64,000 bases of DNA, taken from assembly GCA_014654775.1 (NCBI GenBank), contig JACVZW010000073.1, positions 62,001 through 126,000 on the forward strand, in the 5' to 3' direction. Made by a program: the position numbers and the translations under genes. Position 1 is the stretch's first letter, and each line of letters starts with the position of its first letter. Origin of the DNA: Paracoccaceae bacterium (GTDB taxonomy: Bacteria; Pseudomonadota; Alphaproteobacteria; Rhodobacterales; Rhodobacteraceae). Below, in pieces: positions 10,114 to 18,595 of the stretch. Under the pieces are notes generated by a model. It saw nothing but the letters and a program-made list of their open reading frames with translations, searched no databases and was not told where the DNA came from.

Positions 10114-10926
10114 ATGGCAGTTGGCATCTTCGATTCGGGTCTGGGCGGCCTGACCGTCCTCGATGCCGTCGCCCGCCGCCTGCCCGATGTGCCCTTCGTC
10201 TACTTCGGCGACAACGCCCATGCCCCCTATGGCGTGCGCACCGCGGATGACATCTTCAACCTCACCTGCGCCGCCACCGAACGGCTCTGGGCCGAGGGCT
10301 GCGATCTCGTCATCCTCGCCTGCAACACCGCCTCCGCCGCCGCGCTCAAACGGATGCAGGAAACCTGGGTCCCGGCCGACAAGCGGGTCCTCGGCGTCTT
10401 CGTGCCCTTGATCGAGGCGCTGACCGAACGGCAATGGGGCGACAACTCCCCCCCGCGCGAAGTGGCGGTCAAGCATGTGGCCCTCTTCGCCACTCCCGCC
10501 ACCGTCGCATCCCGCGCCTTCCAGCGCGAACTGGCCTTCCGCGCCATCGGCGTTGACGTGGAGGCACAGCCCTGCGGCGGCGTGGTCGACGCCATCGAGC
10601 AGGGCGATGAGATTTTGGCCGAGGCGCTGGTCAGGTCGCATGTCGAAGCGCTCAAGCGCCGCATGCCCACCCCCGAAGCCGCCATCCTTGGCTGCACCCA
10701 TTACCCGCTCATGGAAAAGGTATTCCAAGAGGCGCTTGGGCAGGGGGTCAAGGTCTACAGCCAAGCCAATCTGGTAGCGGAATCGCTGGCCGATTATCTG
10801 CAACGGCGGCCCGAGTTTCTGGGGTCTGGCAAGGAGTCAAAGTTCCTGACCACGGGCGATCCCAAGGCCGTATCGAACAAAGCGACGCAATTTCTGCGCC
10901 GGAAGATCGAGTTCGAGGCCGCGTAG
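10114..10926 (+). CDS. murI: glutamate racemase
   Basis: A 270-residue cytoplasmic enzyme that interconverts L- and D-glutamate, supplying D-glutamate for peptidoglycan. Both catalytic cysteines are visible, Cys70 in [11 protein letters not shown] and Cys194 in AILGCTHYP. The N-terminal signature [13 protein letters not shown] and [10 protein letters not shown] are also present. The ATG at 10114 is preceded by GAAAGGGG; a GTG three bases earlier is possible. The stop codon lies inside the GTAG head of a short palindromic repeat that may also end transcription. Confidence 0.95.
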   Translation: MAVGIFDSGLGGLTVLDAVARRLPDVPFVYFGDNAHAPYGVRTADDIFNLTCAATERLWAEGCDLVILACNTASAAALKRMQETWVPADKRVLGVFVPLIEALTERQWGDNSPPREVAVKHVALFATPATVASRAFQRELAFRAIGVDVEAQPCGGVVDAIEQGDEILAEALVRSHVEALKRRMPTPEAAILGCTHYPLMEKVFQEALGQGVKVYSQANLVAESLADYLQRRPEFLGSGKESKFLTTGDPKAVSNKATQFLRRKIEFEAA

Positions 10927-10946
10927 GGTGCGTGCTTGCACGCACC
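10923..10946 (+). repeat. REP-like GTAG-headed palindrome, possible murI terminator
   Basis: GTAG (10923-10926) heads a perfect 9-bp stem, GGTGCGTGC (10927-10935) with GCACGCACC (10938-10946), and a 2-base loop. The layout resembles REP sequences, short extragenic palindromes with a GTAG head. Without a T-run it is a weak terminator candidate. Confidence 0.6.
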
Positions 10947-11005
10947 GGTCCTCCGCCTGAACAACCCAAACCTGTTGCGCGAACCGCTCCTCCACCGAAC
11001 GCGGC

Positions 11006-11049
11006 GTGCCCACAGTTTGCTGCACAAAAGGCGGCACAAAACAGGGCAC
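11006..11049 (+). repeat. 44-bp dispersed repeat, copy A (upstream of argC)
   Basis: A 44-bp sequence starting GTGCCCACAG and ending ACAGGGCAC, bounded by a 6-bp terminal inverted repeat (GTGCCC/GGGCAC) and holding GCACAAAA twice. It matches 30441-30484 on the opposite strand with one difference and 30558-30601 with two. It lies 76 bases before the argC start, read in the same direction as argC. Confidence 0.8.
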
Positions 11050-11125
11050 AGCCGTTGCAGCCAAAAACCCCTTGCCACTGGCCCCCGCCTGCCGCATCAA
11101 CGCGGCATCTGGAAAGGGGGTCGCC

Positions 11126-12154
11126 ATGGCCGCAAAAGTCGCAATCCTCGGGGCATCCGGCTATACGGGCGCGGAACTCGTCCGCCTCATCGCCACGCAT
11201 GAAGGCCTTGAAATCGCAGCGCTTTCTGCCGACCGCAAGGCGGGCATGGCGATGGCCGATGTGTTCCCCTTCCTGCGCCACCTGACCCTTCCCACGCTGC
11301 AAAAGATCGACGAGATCGACTTTTCCGGCATCGACCTCTGCTTCTGCGCGCTGCCCCATGCCACGACTCAACAGGTTGTGGCCGCACTCCCCCGTACCCT
11401 CAGGATCGTGGATCTTTCCGCCGATTTCCGCCTCCGCGACCCGGCGGAATATGAAAAATGGTACGGCCAACCCCACACGGCGGTCGACCTGCAGAAAGAA
11501 GCCGTCTACGGCCTGACAGAATTCTACCGCGACGCCATCGCCCAAGCCCGCCTCGTGGCGGGCACCGGCTGCAATGCCGCAACCGGGCAATACGCCCTGC
11601 GCCCCCTGATTTCAAAGGGTTGCATCGACCTTGACGACATCCTGATCGACCTCAAGGCGGGCGTCAGCGGGGCAGGGCGCAGCCTCAAGGAAAACCTCCT
11701 GCATGCCGAACTCTCCGGCGGCACCCACAGCTATTCCGCAGGCGGCAAGCACCGCCACCTTGGCGAATTTGATCAGGAATTCAGCGCAATCGCGGGCCGC
11801 CCCGTGCATGTCCAGTTCACCCCGCATCTTCTGCCAATGAACCGGGGCATCCTTGCGACCGTCTATGTGAAAGGTGACGCGACACTCGTTCACCAAACCC
11901 TCGCAAGCGCCTATGAAACCGAGCCTTTCCTGAAAGTGCTACCCTTTGGCGCACTCCCCTCGACACGCGATATCGCAGGCTCCAACTACTGCCATATCGG
12001 CGTCATCGGCGACCGCATCCCCGGACGCGCCGTGGTGATCGCCGTGCTGGACAACCTGACCAAAGGCTCTTCCGGTCAGGCCATCCAGAATGCCAATCTC
12101 ATGCTGGGCCTGCCCGAAACCCAAGGGCTGACGCTCGCCCCCGTCTTCCCGTAG
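11126..12154 (+). CDS. argC: N-acetyl-gamma-glutamyl-phosphate reductase
   Basis: A 342-residue NADP-dependent enzyme of arginine synthesis, reducing N-acetylglutamyl phosphate to the semialdehyde. It opens with the nucleotide-binding loop [20 protein letters not shown]. The catalytic cysteine is Cys149 in GTGCNAATG, where many bacterial ArgC proteins have GCYPT. The substrate segment KAGVSGAGR and the C-terminal [15 protein letters not shown] are also present. The ATG at 11126 follows GGAAAGGGGG. The in-frame upstream extension to 11006 reads through a dispersed repeat and should not be annotated as protein. Confidence 0.94.
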   Translation: MAAKVAILGASGYTGAELVRLIATHEGLEIAALSADRKAGMAMADVFPFLRHLTLPTLQKIDEIDFSGIDLCFCALPHATTQQVVAALPRTLRIVDLSADFRLRDPAEYEKWYGQPHTAVDLQKEAVYGLTEFYRDAIAQARLVAGTGCNAATGQYALRPLISKGCIDLDDILIDLKAGVSGAGRSLKENLLHAELSGGTHSYSAGGKHRHLGEFDQEFSAIAGRPVHVQFTPHLLPMNRGILATVYVKGDATLVHQTLASAYETEPFLKVLPFGALPSTRDIAGSNYCHIGVIGDRIPGRAVVIAVLDNLTKGSSGQAIQNANLMLGLPETQGLTLAPVFP

Positions 12155-12162
12155 GAGGGATC

Positions 12163-12624
12163 ATGGCCGGTCTGAAAGGTCTGAAGAAACAACGCCGTAT
12201 CCAGATCATCGCGCTGGCCACGGTAGCGTTGATCGGGGCAACTGGCCTTGTGGGCTATGCCATGCGGGACGGCATCAACTTCTTCCGCTCACCCACCCAA
12301 GTGGTCGAAGAACCGCCCTCGCAGGGCGAGGTGTTTCGCATCGGCGGTCTGGTCGAAGAAGGCTCCATCGTGCGCGGTCAGGGCGAAACTGTCACCTTCC
12401 GCGTGACCGACATGAACCAGTCTGTCCCGGTCGCCTATACCGGCATCCTGCCCGACCTCTTTGCCGAGGGCCAAGGCATGGTGGGCACTGGCAGCATGGT
12501 CGACGGCACCTTCCAGGCCACGGAAATCCTTGCCAAGCATGACGAAACCTACATGCCGGCCGAAGTGGTGGATGCCTTAAAGGAACAGGGCGTCTATGTC
12601 GATCCGAACCAGCCCGACAGTTGA
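12163..12624 (+). CDS. ccmE: cytochrome c maturation heme chaperone CcmE
   Basis: A 153-residue periplasmic heme chaperone anchored by one N-terminal helix (residues ~14-33). It binds heme covalently and passes it to the CcmFH lyase for c-type cytochromes. The heme-binding His126 and nearby Tyr130 are visible in AKHDETYMP, matching the HxxxY motif, after the OB-fold barrel (GEVFRIGGLVEEGSIVRG). It starts 8 bases after argC with GGAGGG. Other ccm genes are not in the window. Confidence 0.95.
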   Translation: MAGLKGLKKQRRIQIIALATVALIGATGLVGYAMRDGINFFRSPTQVVEEPPSQGEVFRIGGLVEEGSIVRGQGETVTFRVTDMNQSVPVAYTGILPDLFAEGQGMVGTGSMVDGTFQATEILAKHDETYMPAEVVDALKEQGVYVDPNQPDS

Positions 12625-12646
12625 CCGCGCGCTCCTTACCGCACCC

Positions 12647-12653
12647 GTTAACC
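12647..12653 (+). promoter_or_regulatory. possible CtrA half-site (GTTAACC)
   Basis: GTTAACC lies 40 bases before the holin-like gene. TTAAC is the half-site of the CtrA motif TTAA-N7-TTAA, but I find no second half at the right spacing. It is recorded because gene transfer agent lysis genes are under CtrA control in Rhodobacter. Confidence 0.25.
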
Positions 12654-12692
12654 CTTTCGCGCGACTCTGGCCCCATCATCACGGGGGCCATC

Positions 12693-13058
12693 ATGCCGAA
12701 TGCCATCCTTTCAAGAACTGCACTTGTTGCGCGCCGCCTGCGCCTTCTGGTGACGCGGACGGCGTCGCCTCGGGCATCGGGCCGCTATGATCGGCTGATC
12801 GATGCCGCCAACCGCCTGCCGCGCCCGGTGCTCGTCTATGGCACCGTGGCGCTGATGTTCCTTGCGCTGATCCGCCCCGACCTCTTCGATCGCGGCATGG
12901 CCAGCCTCGAGCGTATGCCGGATGAACTCTGGTGGCTCGTCGGCGCGATCCTTGCGGGCCATTTCGGCGCGCGCGAGGCGCATCATCTGCGCCATCGCGC
13001 CCCGCCCGCCGCACCCCCGGCGACGCCAGAAAAGCCCGGGCCCGACAGCCTCGCCTGA
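12693..13058 (+). CDS. GTA-type holin-like membrane protein
   Basis: A 121-residue protein with a basic head, then YDRLIDAANRLPRPVLVYGT, two hydrophobic helices (~residues 49-64 and ~80-95) and ERMPDELWWLVGAILAGHFGAR. The stretch N-LPRP, a helix, then P-LWWLLG-FGAR is what I know from the three-helix holin family of gene transfer agents (GTA_holin_3TM). No endolysin lies beside it, so it may act alone, be a remnant, or have another membrane role. The ATG at 12693 follows GGGGG, and the upstream frame to 12621 is unsupported. It sits between ccmE and argS. Confidence 0.65.
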   Translation: MPNAILSRTALVARRLRLLVTRTASPRASGRYDRLIDAANRLPRPVLVYGTVALMFLALIRPDLFDRGMASLERMPDELWWLVGAILAGHFGAREAHHLRHRAPPAAPPATPEKPGPDSLA

Positions 13059-13126
13059 TCCGCCGTCCTTGACCTGTCACATCGCCTCTGGCATTGCCGA
13101 AGGCAACCAGACAGGAATGTGATCAA

Positions 13127-14872
13127 ATGAACCTCTTCTCGGATATCCGGGACCTCGTCATCGCCTCCCTTACCGATCTCGCCGCCGAAGGCGCGCTGCC
13201 GCAGGGGCTCGACCTTTCTGCCGTCGCCGTGGAACCGCCGCGCGATGCCGCCCATGGCGACATGGCCACCAATGCCGCGATGGTGCTGGCCAAGCCTGCG
13301 AATATGCAGCCCCGCGCGATTGCCGAGGCGCTCGCTGCACGCCTGATGGCCGATCCCCGCATCGCAGGGGCCGATGTGGCGGGGCCGGGCTTTCTGAACC
13401 TTCGGCTTGATCCCGCGCTCTGGCACGGGCTGATCCGCGCCACACTGGGGCAGGGGATCGATTACGGCCGCTCCACGCTCGGGCAGGGGCTGAAGGTAAA
13501 TGTCGAATTCGTCTCGGCCAACCCCACCGGCCCCATGCATGTGGGCCATACCCGCGGCGCAGTCTTCGGCGATGCTCTGGCCCGCCTGCTGTCTTTCGCG
13601 GGCTGGGATGTCACGCGGGAATACTACATCAACGACGGCGGCGCGCAGGTCGATGTGCTGGCCCGTTCCGCCTATGAACGCTACCGCGAGGCGCATGGTC
13701 TGGAACCCGCCATCGCCGAAGGGCTCTATCCCGGCGACTACCTCATCCCGGTGGGCGAAGCGCTGAAGGCCAAATACGGCGACAGTCTTCTCGATCAGCC
13801 GGAATCCGTCTGGCTGAAAGACGTCCGCGACTTCGCGACCGAGATGATGATGGCAGAAATCCGGAACGATCTCAAAGTCTTGGGCGTCGAGATGGATGTC
13901 TATTCCTCGGAAAAGGCGCTATACGGCACGGGCGAGATCGAAGCCGCCATCGCCACACTGCGCGGCATGGGCCTGATCTATGAAGGCACGCTGGAACCCC
14001 CCAAGGGCAAGGAACCCGAGGATTGGGAACCCCGCATCCAGACCCTCTTCCGCTCTACCGCCCATGGCGACGACGTGGACCGCCCGGTGCAGAAATCGGA
14101 CGGCAGCTGGACCTATTTCGCCCCCGACATCGCCTATCACTACAACAAGGTGCGGCGCGGCTTCGACCAGTTGATCGACATTTTCGGCGCCGATCACAGC
14201 GGCTATGTCAAGCGGATGAAGGCCGCCGTCTCGGCCCTGTCGAACGGTCGCGTGCCGCTGGATATCAAGTTGATCCAACTGGTGAAGCTCTACAAGAACG
14301 GCGAACCCTTCAAGATGTCCAAGCGGGCAGGGACCTTCGTCACCCTCCGCGACGTGGTCGAACAGGCTGGCGCCGATGTGACCCGCTTCGTCATGCTGAC
14401 CCGCAAGAATGACGCGGCGCTGGATTTCGACTTCGACAAGGTGCTGGAACAGTCCAAGGACAACCCCGTCTTCTACGTGCAATACGCCAATGCCCGCGTG
14501 AACTCTGTCCTGCGTAAGGCGCGTGAGGCGGGGCTTGATGTGTCCGACGCCACGCTGATGGCCGCCGACCTGTCCATCCTCACCCATGAGGCCGAACTGG
14601 CGATGGCCAAGAAGATCGCCGAATGGCCGCGTCTGGTGGAAATCGCCGCGCGCAACAACGAACCACATCGCGTGGCCTTCTACCTCTACGAACTGGCCTC
14701 CGAATTCCACGGCTTGTGGAACCGCGGCAATGACGACACCAGCCTGCGCTTCATCCAAGACGGCAATCCTGCCGTATCGCAGGCGAAAATCGCCCTTGCC
14801 CGCAGCGTTTCCGTTGTCATTTGCAGCGGTCTTGCTATCTTGGGCGTCACTCCGGTCGAGGAAATGCGCTGA
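13127..14872 (+). CDS. argS: arginyl-tRNA synthetase
   Basis: A 581-residue class I synthetase that charges tRNA-Arg. The HIGH motif is [12 protein letters not shown] and the KMSKS equivalent is KMSKRAG in [18 protein letters not shown]. The N-terminal tRNA-recognition domain (Add-1) occupies ~residues 1-100, and the C-terminal DALR anticodon domain ends near GVTPVEEMR. The ATG at 13127 is preceded by a weak ribosome site; the longer frame from 13094 adds 11 residues unlike the family. It is followed 75 bases later by the SPOR-domain gene. Confidence 0.97.
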   Translation: MNLFSDIRDLVIASLTDLAAEGALPQGLDLSAVAVEPPRDAAHGDMATNAAMVLAKPANMQPRAIAEALAARLMADPRIAGADVAGPGFLNLRLDPALWHGLIRATLGQGIDYGRSTLGQGLKVNVEFVSANPTGPMHVGHTRGAVFGDALARLLSFAGWDVTREYYINDGGAQVDVLARSAYERYREAHGLEPAIAEGLYPGDYLIPVGEALKAKYGDSLLDQPESVWLKDVRDFATEMMMAEIRNDLKVLGVEMDVYSSEKALYGTGEIEAAIATLRGMGLIYEGTLEPPKGKEPEDWEPRIQTLFRSTAHGDDVDRPVQKSDGSWTYFAPDIAYHYNKVRRGFDQLIDIFGADHSGYVKRMKAAVSALSNGRVPLDIKLIQLVKLYKNGEPFKMSKRAGTFVTLRDVVEQAGADVTRFVMLTRKNDAALDFDFDKVLEQSKDNPVFYVQYANARVNSVLRKAREAGLDVSDATLMAADLSILTHEAELAMAKKIAEWPRLVEIAARNNEPHRVAFYLYELASEFHGLWNRGNDDTSLRFIQDGNPAVSQAKIALARSVSVVICSGLAILGVTPVEEMR

Positions 14873-14947
14873 TCAACAGCGTCCCGTCCGGTCGAGCAGG
14901 CAAAGAACGCGGATGCGGCACGTATCGCATCCGGCACGAGGCACGAC

Positions 14948-15931
14948 ATGGCGAACGTTGATTACGACGATTTCGATGCCGCTGAGGCGTCCGTCTGGCC
15001 CGAAGAGGCGCCGCGCAATGGTCGCGTGCAGCGCCTTGTCCATATGGCGGGTGCGGTGTGTTCCGTGGCCCTCGTGATCGGGATGGCCTATTGGGGCTAT
15101 CGTGTCGCCGTGCGTGATGCCAATGGCGTGCCCGTGGTCCGCGCGATGGAAGGCCCGATGCGCATCGCGCCCAAGGACCCGGGTGGCGAGATCGCCGATC
15201 ATCAGGGGCTTGCCGTGAACACCGTCGCCGCGCTCGGGGCCGCCGCTCCGCCGCCCGACCGGCTTGTGCTGGCCCCGCGTCCGGTGGAACTCAGCCTCGA
15301 AGATGCCCCCGGCATGGCGCTTGCCGGGGCGATGCCACAGGCGGCGGATGCCACGGTGGTCCCGGCCTCTGCCGGGACCGTGGCACCGGTCCCCGTCCCG
15401 GTCGCCCCCGCGCCGGTCGCCGCGCAGGACGAGGCCGATCTCGGCCCTGATCCCGATGCCGTGGCGCAGGCCTTGGCCGAAGCCTTGGCCGAACCCGTGC
15501 CCGAACCCGTGCCGGAGGCCGTCGCCGCCACCCCGGAAACAACCGCCTCCGGCCAATTGCGCCCGCGCCCGCGCCCGGTCGCTCCCGGTCAAGAGGCCGC
15601 CCTTGTCCCCGTCGCGCTGGCCGATCCGGCCACCGCTTCGGCCCCGTTGGCCGAGATCGACCCCGCCGCCATTCCCGCAGGCACCCGCCTTGTCCAACTC
15701 GGCGCCTTCGACACGGCGGACGAGGCGCGTGCCGAATGGGTGAAACTGGGCAATCAGTTCGGTCCCCTCTTCCTTGGCAAGGCCCTTGTCGTTCAGGCCG
15801 CGGAAAGCGGCGGTCGCACCTTCTTCCGCCTGCGCGCGCATGGCTTCGCGGATGAGACGGAAGCGCGCGGCTTCTGCACCGAAATGCTTGCCCAGAACGC
15901 CTCCTGCATTCCGGTCGAGCAGCGCGGATGA
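14948..15931 (+). CDS. SPOR-domain envelope protein
   Basis: A 327-residue bitopic membrane protein. There is a cytoplasmic head of ~34 residues, one membrane helix at ~35-52 (AVCSVALVIGMAYWGYRVAV) and a long Pro/Ala-rich periplasmic linker (~residues 90-235). A C-terminal SPOR domain follows (~240-320: RLVQLGAFDTADEARAEW, RTFFRLRAHGFADETEAR). SPOR domains bind denuded glycan strands at the septum, so a role in cell division or wall remodelling is likely. It overlaps nagZ by four bases (ATGA) and probably shares its transcript. Confidence 0.9.
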   Translation: MANVDYDDFDAAEASVWPEEAPRNGRVQRLVHMAGAVCSVALVIGMAYWGYRVAVRDANGVPVVRAMEGPMRIAPKDPGGEIADHQGLAVNTVAALGAAAPPPDRLVLAPRPVELSLEDAPGMALAGAMPQAADATVVPASAGTVAPVPVPVAPAPVAAQDEADLGPDPDAVAQALAEALAEPVPEPVPEAVAATPETTASGQLRPRPRPVAPGQEAALVPVALADPATASAPLAEIDPAAIPAGTRLVQLGAFDTADEARAEWVKLGNQFGPLFLGKALVVQAAESGGRTFFRLRAHGFADETEARGFCTEMLAQNASCIPVEQRG

Positions 15932-16941
15932 CCTTCGGTCAGGGCGCCGCGATCTTCGGCTGTTCCGGCCCCATCCTCACAAAGGACGAGGCGGCCTTCT
16001 TCCGCGACGCCGATCCCTTCGGCTTCATCCTCTTCGCCCGCAACGTGGAAAGCCCCGATCAGGTCCGCCGCCTGACCGACGACCTGCGCACCAGCACCGG
16101 CCATGACGCGCCCATCCTCGTTGATCAGGAAGGCGGGCGCGTGCAGCGTCTGCGCGCCCCACATTGGCGCGAATGGCTGCCCCCGCTGGATCAGGTCGCG
16201 CAAAGCGGCGCACAGGCCGCCCGTGGGATGGGCCTGCGGTCGCGCATCATCGCCCATGAACTGCGTGCCGTGGGGATCGACGCAAACTGCGCCCCCTGCT
16301 GTGATCTGGCCTCCGAACACACCCATCCCTTCCTGCGCAACCGCTGCTATGGCAGCGATCCCGCCACCGTCGCCACCATCGCCCGCGCGGTGGCCGAGGC
16401 GCATCTGGCCGGCGGCGTCCTGCCGGTGATGAAGCATATGCCCGGCCATGGCCGCTCCACCGCTGACACCCATCACGACCTTCCCACCGTCACCGCCACG
16501 CCCGAAGACCTGGACGCCACCGACTTCGCGCCGTTCCGCGCCCTGCGCGACATGCCGCTAGCCATGACCGCCCATGTCGTCTTCGCGGCCTTCGATGCCG
16601 ACCGCCCCGCGACGCAATCCCCTGCGATGATCGACGTCATCCGCACCCGCATCGGCTTTGCGGGCCTCTTGATGACCGATGACCTCAACATGCAGGCGCT
16701 GTCGGGCACGCTGGGTGAACGCACTGCGGCCGCCCGCGCCGTCGGCTGCGACATTGCCCTGCATTGCAAGGGCGATCTGGCCGAGATGCAGGCCGTCGCC
16801 GCCGCCGCCGGGCGCTTGGACAGCGCAAGCCGGGACCGCGCCGCCGCCGCGCTGGCGTGGCGGAAACACCCCGACGCCGTTGACATCGCCGCCTTGGAAG
16901 ATGACCTTGCTCAGGTCCTTCGGGGAGGCGCGCATGTCTGA
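15928..16941 (+). CDS. nagZ: beta-N-acetylhexosaminidase NagZ
   Basis: A 337-residue GH3 enzyme of cytoplasmic peptidoglycan recycling, removing GlcNAc from anhydro-muropeptides. Family marks are GFILFARNVESPDQVRRL, the substrate loop VDQEGGRVQRLR and KHMPGHGRSTADTHHDLP, which holds the His-Asp acid/base pair. The nucleophile-type Asp is in LLMTDDLNMQAL. It has the single-domain length normal for NagZ. The start overlaps the SPOR gene, and the stop overlaps scpA by 8 bases, giving a compact envelope/chromosome operon. Confidence 0.94.
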   Translation: MTFGQGAAIFGCSGPILTKDEAAFFRDADPFGFILFARNVESPDQVRRLTDDLRTSTGHDAPILVDQEGGRVQRLRAPHWREWLPPLDQVAQSGAQAARGMGLRSRIIAHELRAVGIDANCAPCCDLASEHTHPFLRNRCYGSDPATVATIARAVAEAHLAGGVLPVMKHMPGHGRSTADTHHDLPTVTATPEDLDATDFAPFRALRDMPLAMTAHVVFAAFDADRPATQSPAMIDVIRTRIGFAGLLMTDDLNMQALSGTLGERTAAARAVGCDIALHCKGDLAEMQAVAAAAGRLDSASRDRAAAALAWRKHPDAVDIAALEDDLAQVLRGGAHV

Positions 16942-17719
16942 CGACTGGACCGCCGTGGAACGCCTGCCGCCCGCCGACCGTCTGGCGGCCGAGGCGCTGA
17001 TTATCGATGTCGACGGGTTCGAAGGCCCGCTCGACCTGCTTCTGACGCTCTCACGCACCCAGAAGGTCGATCTGCGGCGCATCTCGATCCTGCAACTGGC
17101 GGATCAGTATTTGGGTTTCATCACCCGCGCCCATGCGCTGCGGATCGAATTGGCGGCTGATTACCTTGTGATGGCGGCTTGGCTCGCCTTCCTGAAATCC
17201 CGCCTCCTTCTGCCCCCCGAACCGGGCGAAGACGGCCCCACCGCCGAAGAACTCGCCGCCCATCTGGCCTTTCAGCTTGAACGGCTGGAAGCCATGCGTG
17301 AAGCCGCAGCCCGTCTGATGGCACGCGATCAGTTGGGGCGCGATTTCTTTGCCCGCGGCCTGCCCGAAGATGTCGCGCTGAACCGAAAGGTCACCTATTC
17401 GGCGACCCTGCTTGATCTGATGCGCGCCTATGCCCGCACCCGCACCAAGGATGAATTCCGTCCCTTCGTGATGGACCGCGACCATGTCTTCACCATGGAA
17501 CAGGCGCTGGACCGGATGCGCGGGCTGATCGGCTATGCCGGGGACTGGGCGGAACTGACGTCCTTCCTCCCCGAAGGCTGGGACGGAAACCCGATGCGCC
17601 GCCGCTCCTCTACCGCCGCGCATTTCGCCGCCGTTCTGGAACTGGCCAAGCGCGGGCAGGTCGAATTGCGTCAGGGCGAAACCTTCGCACCCATCCAGCT
17701 GCGCCGGAAAGATCCATGA
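16934..17719 (+). CDS. scpA: segregation and condensation protein A
   Basis: A 261-residue kleisin subunit of the Smc-ScpAB condensin that compacts and segregates chromosomes. The kleisin head reads DVDGFEGPLDLLLTLSRTQK, then VDLRRISILQLADQYLGFI, and the C-terminal winged helix is near ~residues 180-255 (DEFRPFVMDRDHVFTMEQAL). Its ATG at 16934 lies inside the end of nagZ, and its stop overlaps the scpB start, so the three are co-translated. Confidence 0.94.
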   Translation: MSDDWTAVERLPPADRLAAEALIIDVDGFEGPLDLLLTLSRTQKVDLRRISILQLADQYLGFITRAHALRIELAADYLVMAAWLAFLKSRLLLPPEPGEDGPTAEELAAHLAFQLERLEAMREAAARLMARDQLGRDFFARGLPEDVALNRKVTYSATLLDLMRAYARTRTKDEFRPFVMDRDHVFTMEQALDRMRGLIGYAGDWAELTSFLPEGWDGNPMRRRSSTAAHFAAVLELAKRGQVELRQGETFAPIQLRRKDP

Positions 17720-18363
17720 CGGACAGCCCAGAGCCCATCGAACGCAGCCTCTTCGAAGCTCCGCCCATGGCGGAACAGGAACGCATGGTCGAAGCGATCC
17801 TCTTCGCCTCTACCGAACCCGTCACCGTGGCAGACCTTGAACAGCGCCTTCCGCATGGTTGCGATCCGGCCGAGGCGCTGGTGCACCTGCGCAAGCGATA
17901 CGAGGGCAGGGGGGTGCACCTCGTGCGCGTGGGCGATGCCCATGCCTTCCGCACTGCGCCCGATCTTGGCCATCTGATGCGCAAGGAAACCGTGGAACAG
18001 CGCAAGCTCAGCCGCGCTGCCATCGAAACCCTTGCGATCATCGCCTATCACCAACCCGTCACCCGGACAGAGATCGAAGAAATCCGCGGCGTTGCCGTCT
18101 CGCGCGGGACAGTGGATCAACTGCTGGAACTGGAATGGATCCGTCTGGGCCGCAGAAGGATGACTCCGGGCCGTCCCGTCACTTTTGTTGTGACCGAACA
18201 GTTCCTAGATCATTTCGGTCTGGAATCGGCGCGCGATTTACCAGGGCTTAAGGAATTGCGGGCAGCCGGTCTTCTCGATAGCCGCCCGCTTCCCGGCAGC
18301 CCCTCGCGCGGTGAGGATGAGGACGAGGCAAGTGTCGGGCAGAGCGAACTGTTCGAGGATTAG
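17716..18363 (+). CDS. scpB: segregation and condensation protein B
   Basis: A 215-residue partner of ScpA that binds the kleisin as a dimer of two winged-helix domains. Visible marks are MVEAILFASTEPVTVADLEQ in the first domain and LSRAAIETLAIIAYHQPVTR, then EIEEIRGVAVSRGTVDQLLE in the second. An acidic tail follows (~residues 198-215). The ATGA overlap with scpA indicates coupled translation. Length is normal. Confidence 0.94.
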   Translation: MTDSPEPIERSLFEAPPMAEQERMVEAILFASTEPVTVADLEQRLPHGCDPAEALVHLRKRYEGRGVHLVRVGDAHAFRTAPDLGHLMRKETVEQRKLSRAAIETLAIIAYHQPVTRTEIEEIRGVAVSRGTVDQLLELEWIRLGRRRMTPGRPVTFVVTEQFLDHFGLESARDLPGLKELRAAGLLDSRPLPGSPSRGEDEDEASVGQSELFED

Positions 18364-18379
18364 TGAAAGGGCGATTAGG

Positions 18380-18595
18380 ATGGATTGGAACAGGCTGTTG
18401 CAAGGCATGGGTGGGCGGCTGCTACGGCAGGCGCTCGGCATGGCGATGAAACACGGGCTGGATCGGATTGGCGGCGCGCCTGCCAAGGACAAGGGCCAGA
18501 TGACCGAGGCAGAACGTCGGCATCACGCGAAATCCGCCGAAACGCAGAAACGAGTCAAGGACATCATGCGCGTCGGTCGCCGCTTCTGGCGGTGA
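18380..18595 (+). CDS. conserved small basic protein downstream of scpB
   Basis: A 71-residue protein starting MDWNRLLQGMGGRLLRQALG and ending in a Lys/Arg-rich helix (RRHHAKSAETQKRVKDIMRV). It has no signal peptide or membrane segment and no family that I recognise. The ATG at 18380 follows a purine-rich stretch (GAAAGG, then TTAGG) 16 bases after the scpB stop, so it is probably the last gene of that operon. Its stop lies next to the convergent dCTP deaminase gene with no space for a terminator. Confidence 0.7.
   Translation: MDWNRLLQGMGGRLLRQALGMAMKHGLDRIGGAPAKDKGQMTEAERRHHAKSAETQKRVKDIMRVGRRFWR

Noticed and set aside
11006-11125. N-terminal extension of argC
   Set aside because: The extra 40 codons are a dispersed repeat shared with an unrelated gene; the family start and ribosome site are at 11126.
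12693-13058. Prophage remnant
   Set aside because: Only one holin-like gene is seen between core genes; no capsid, tail, integrase or attachment repeats are present.
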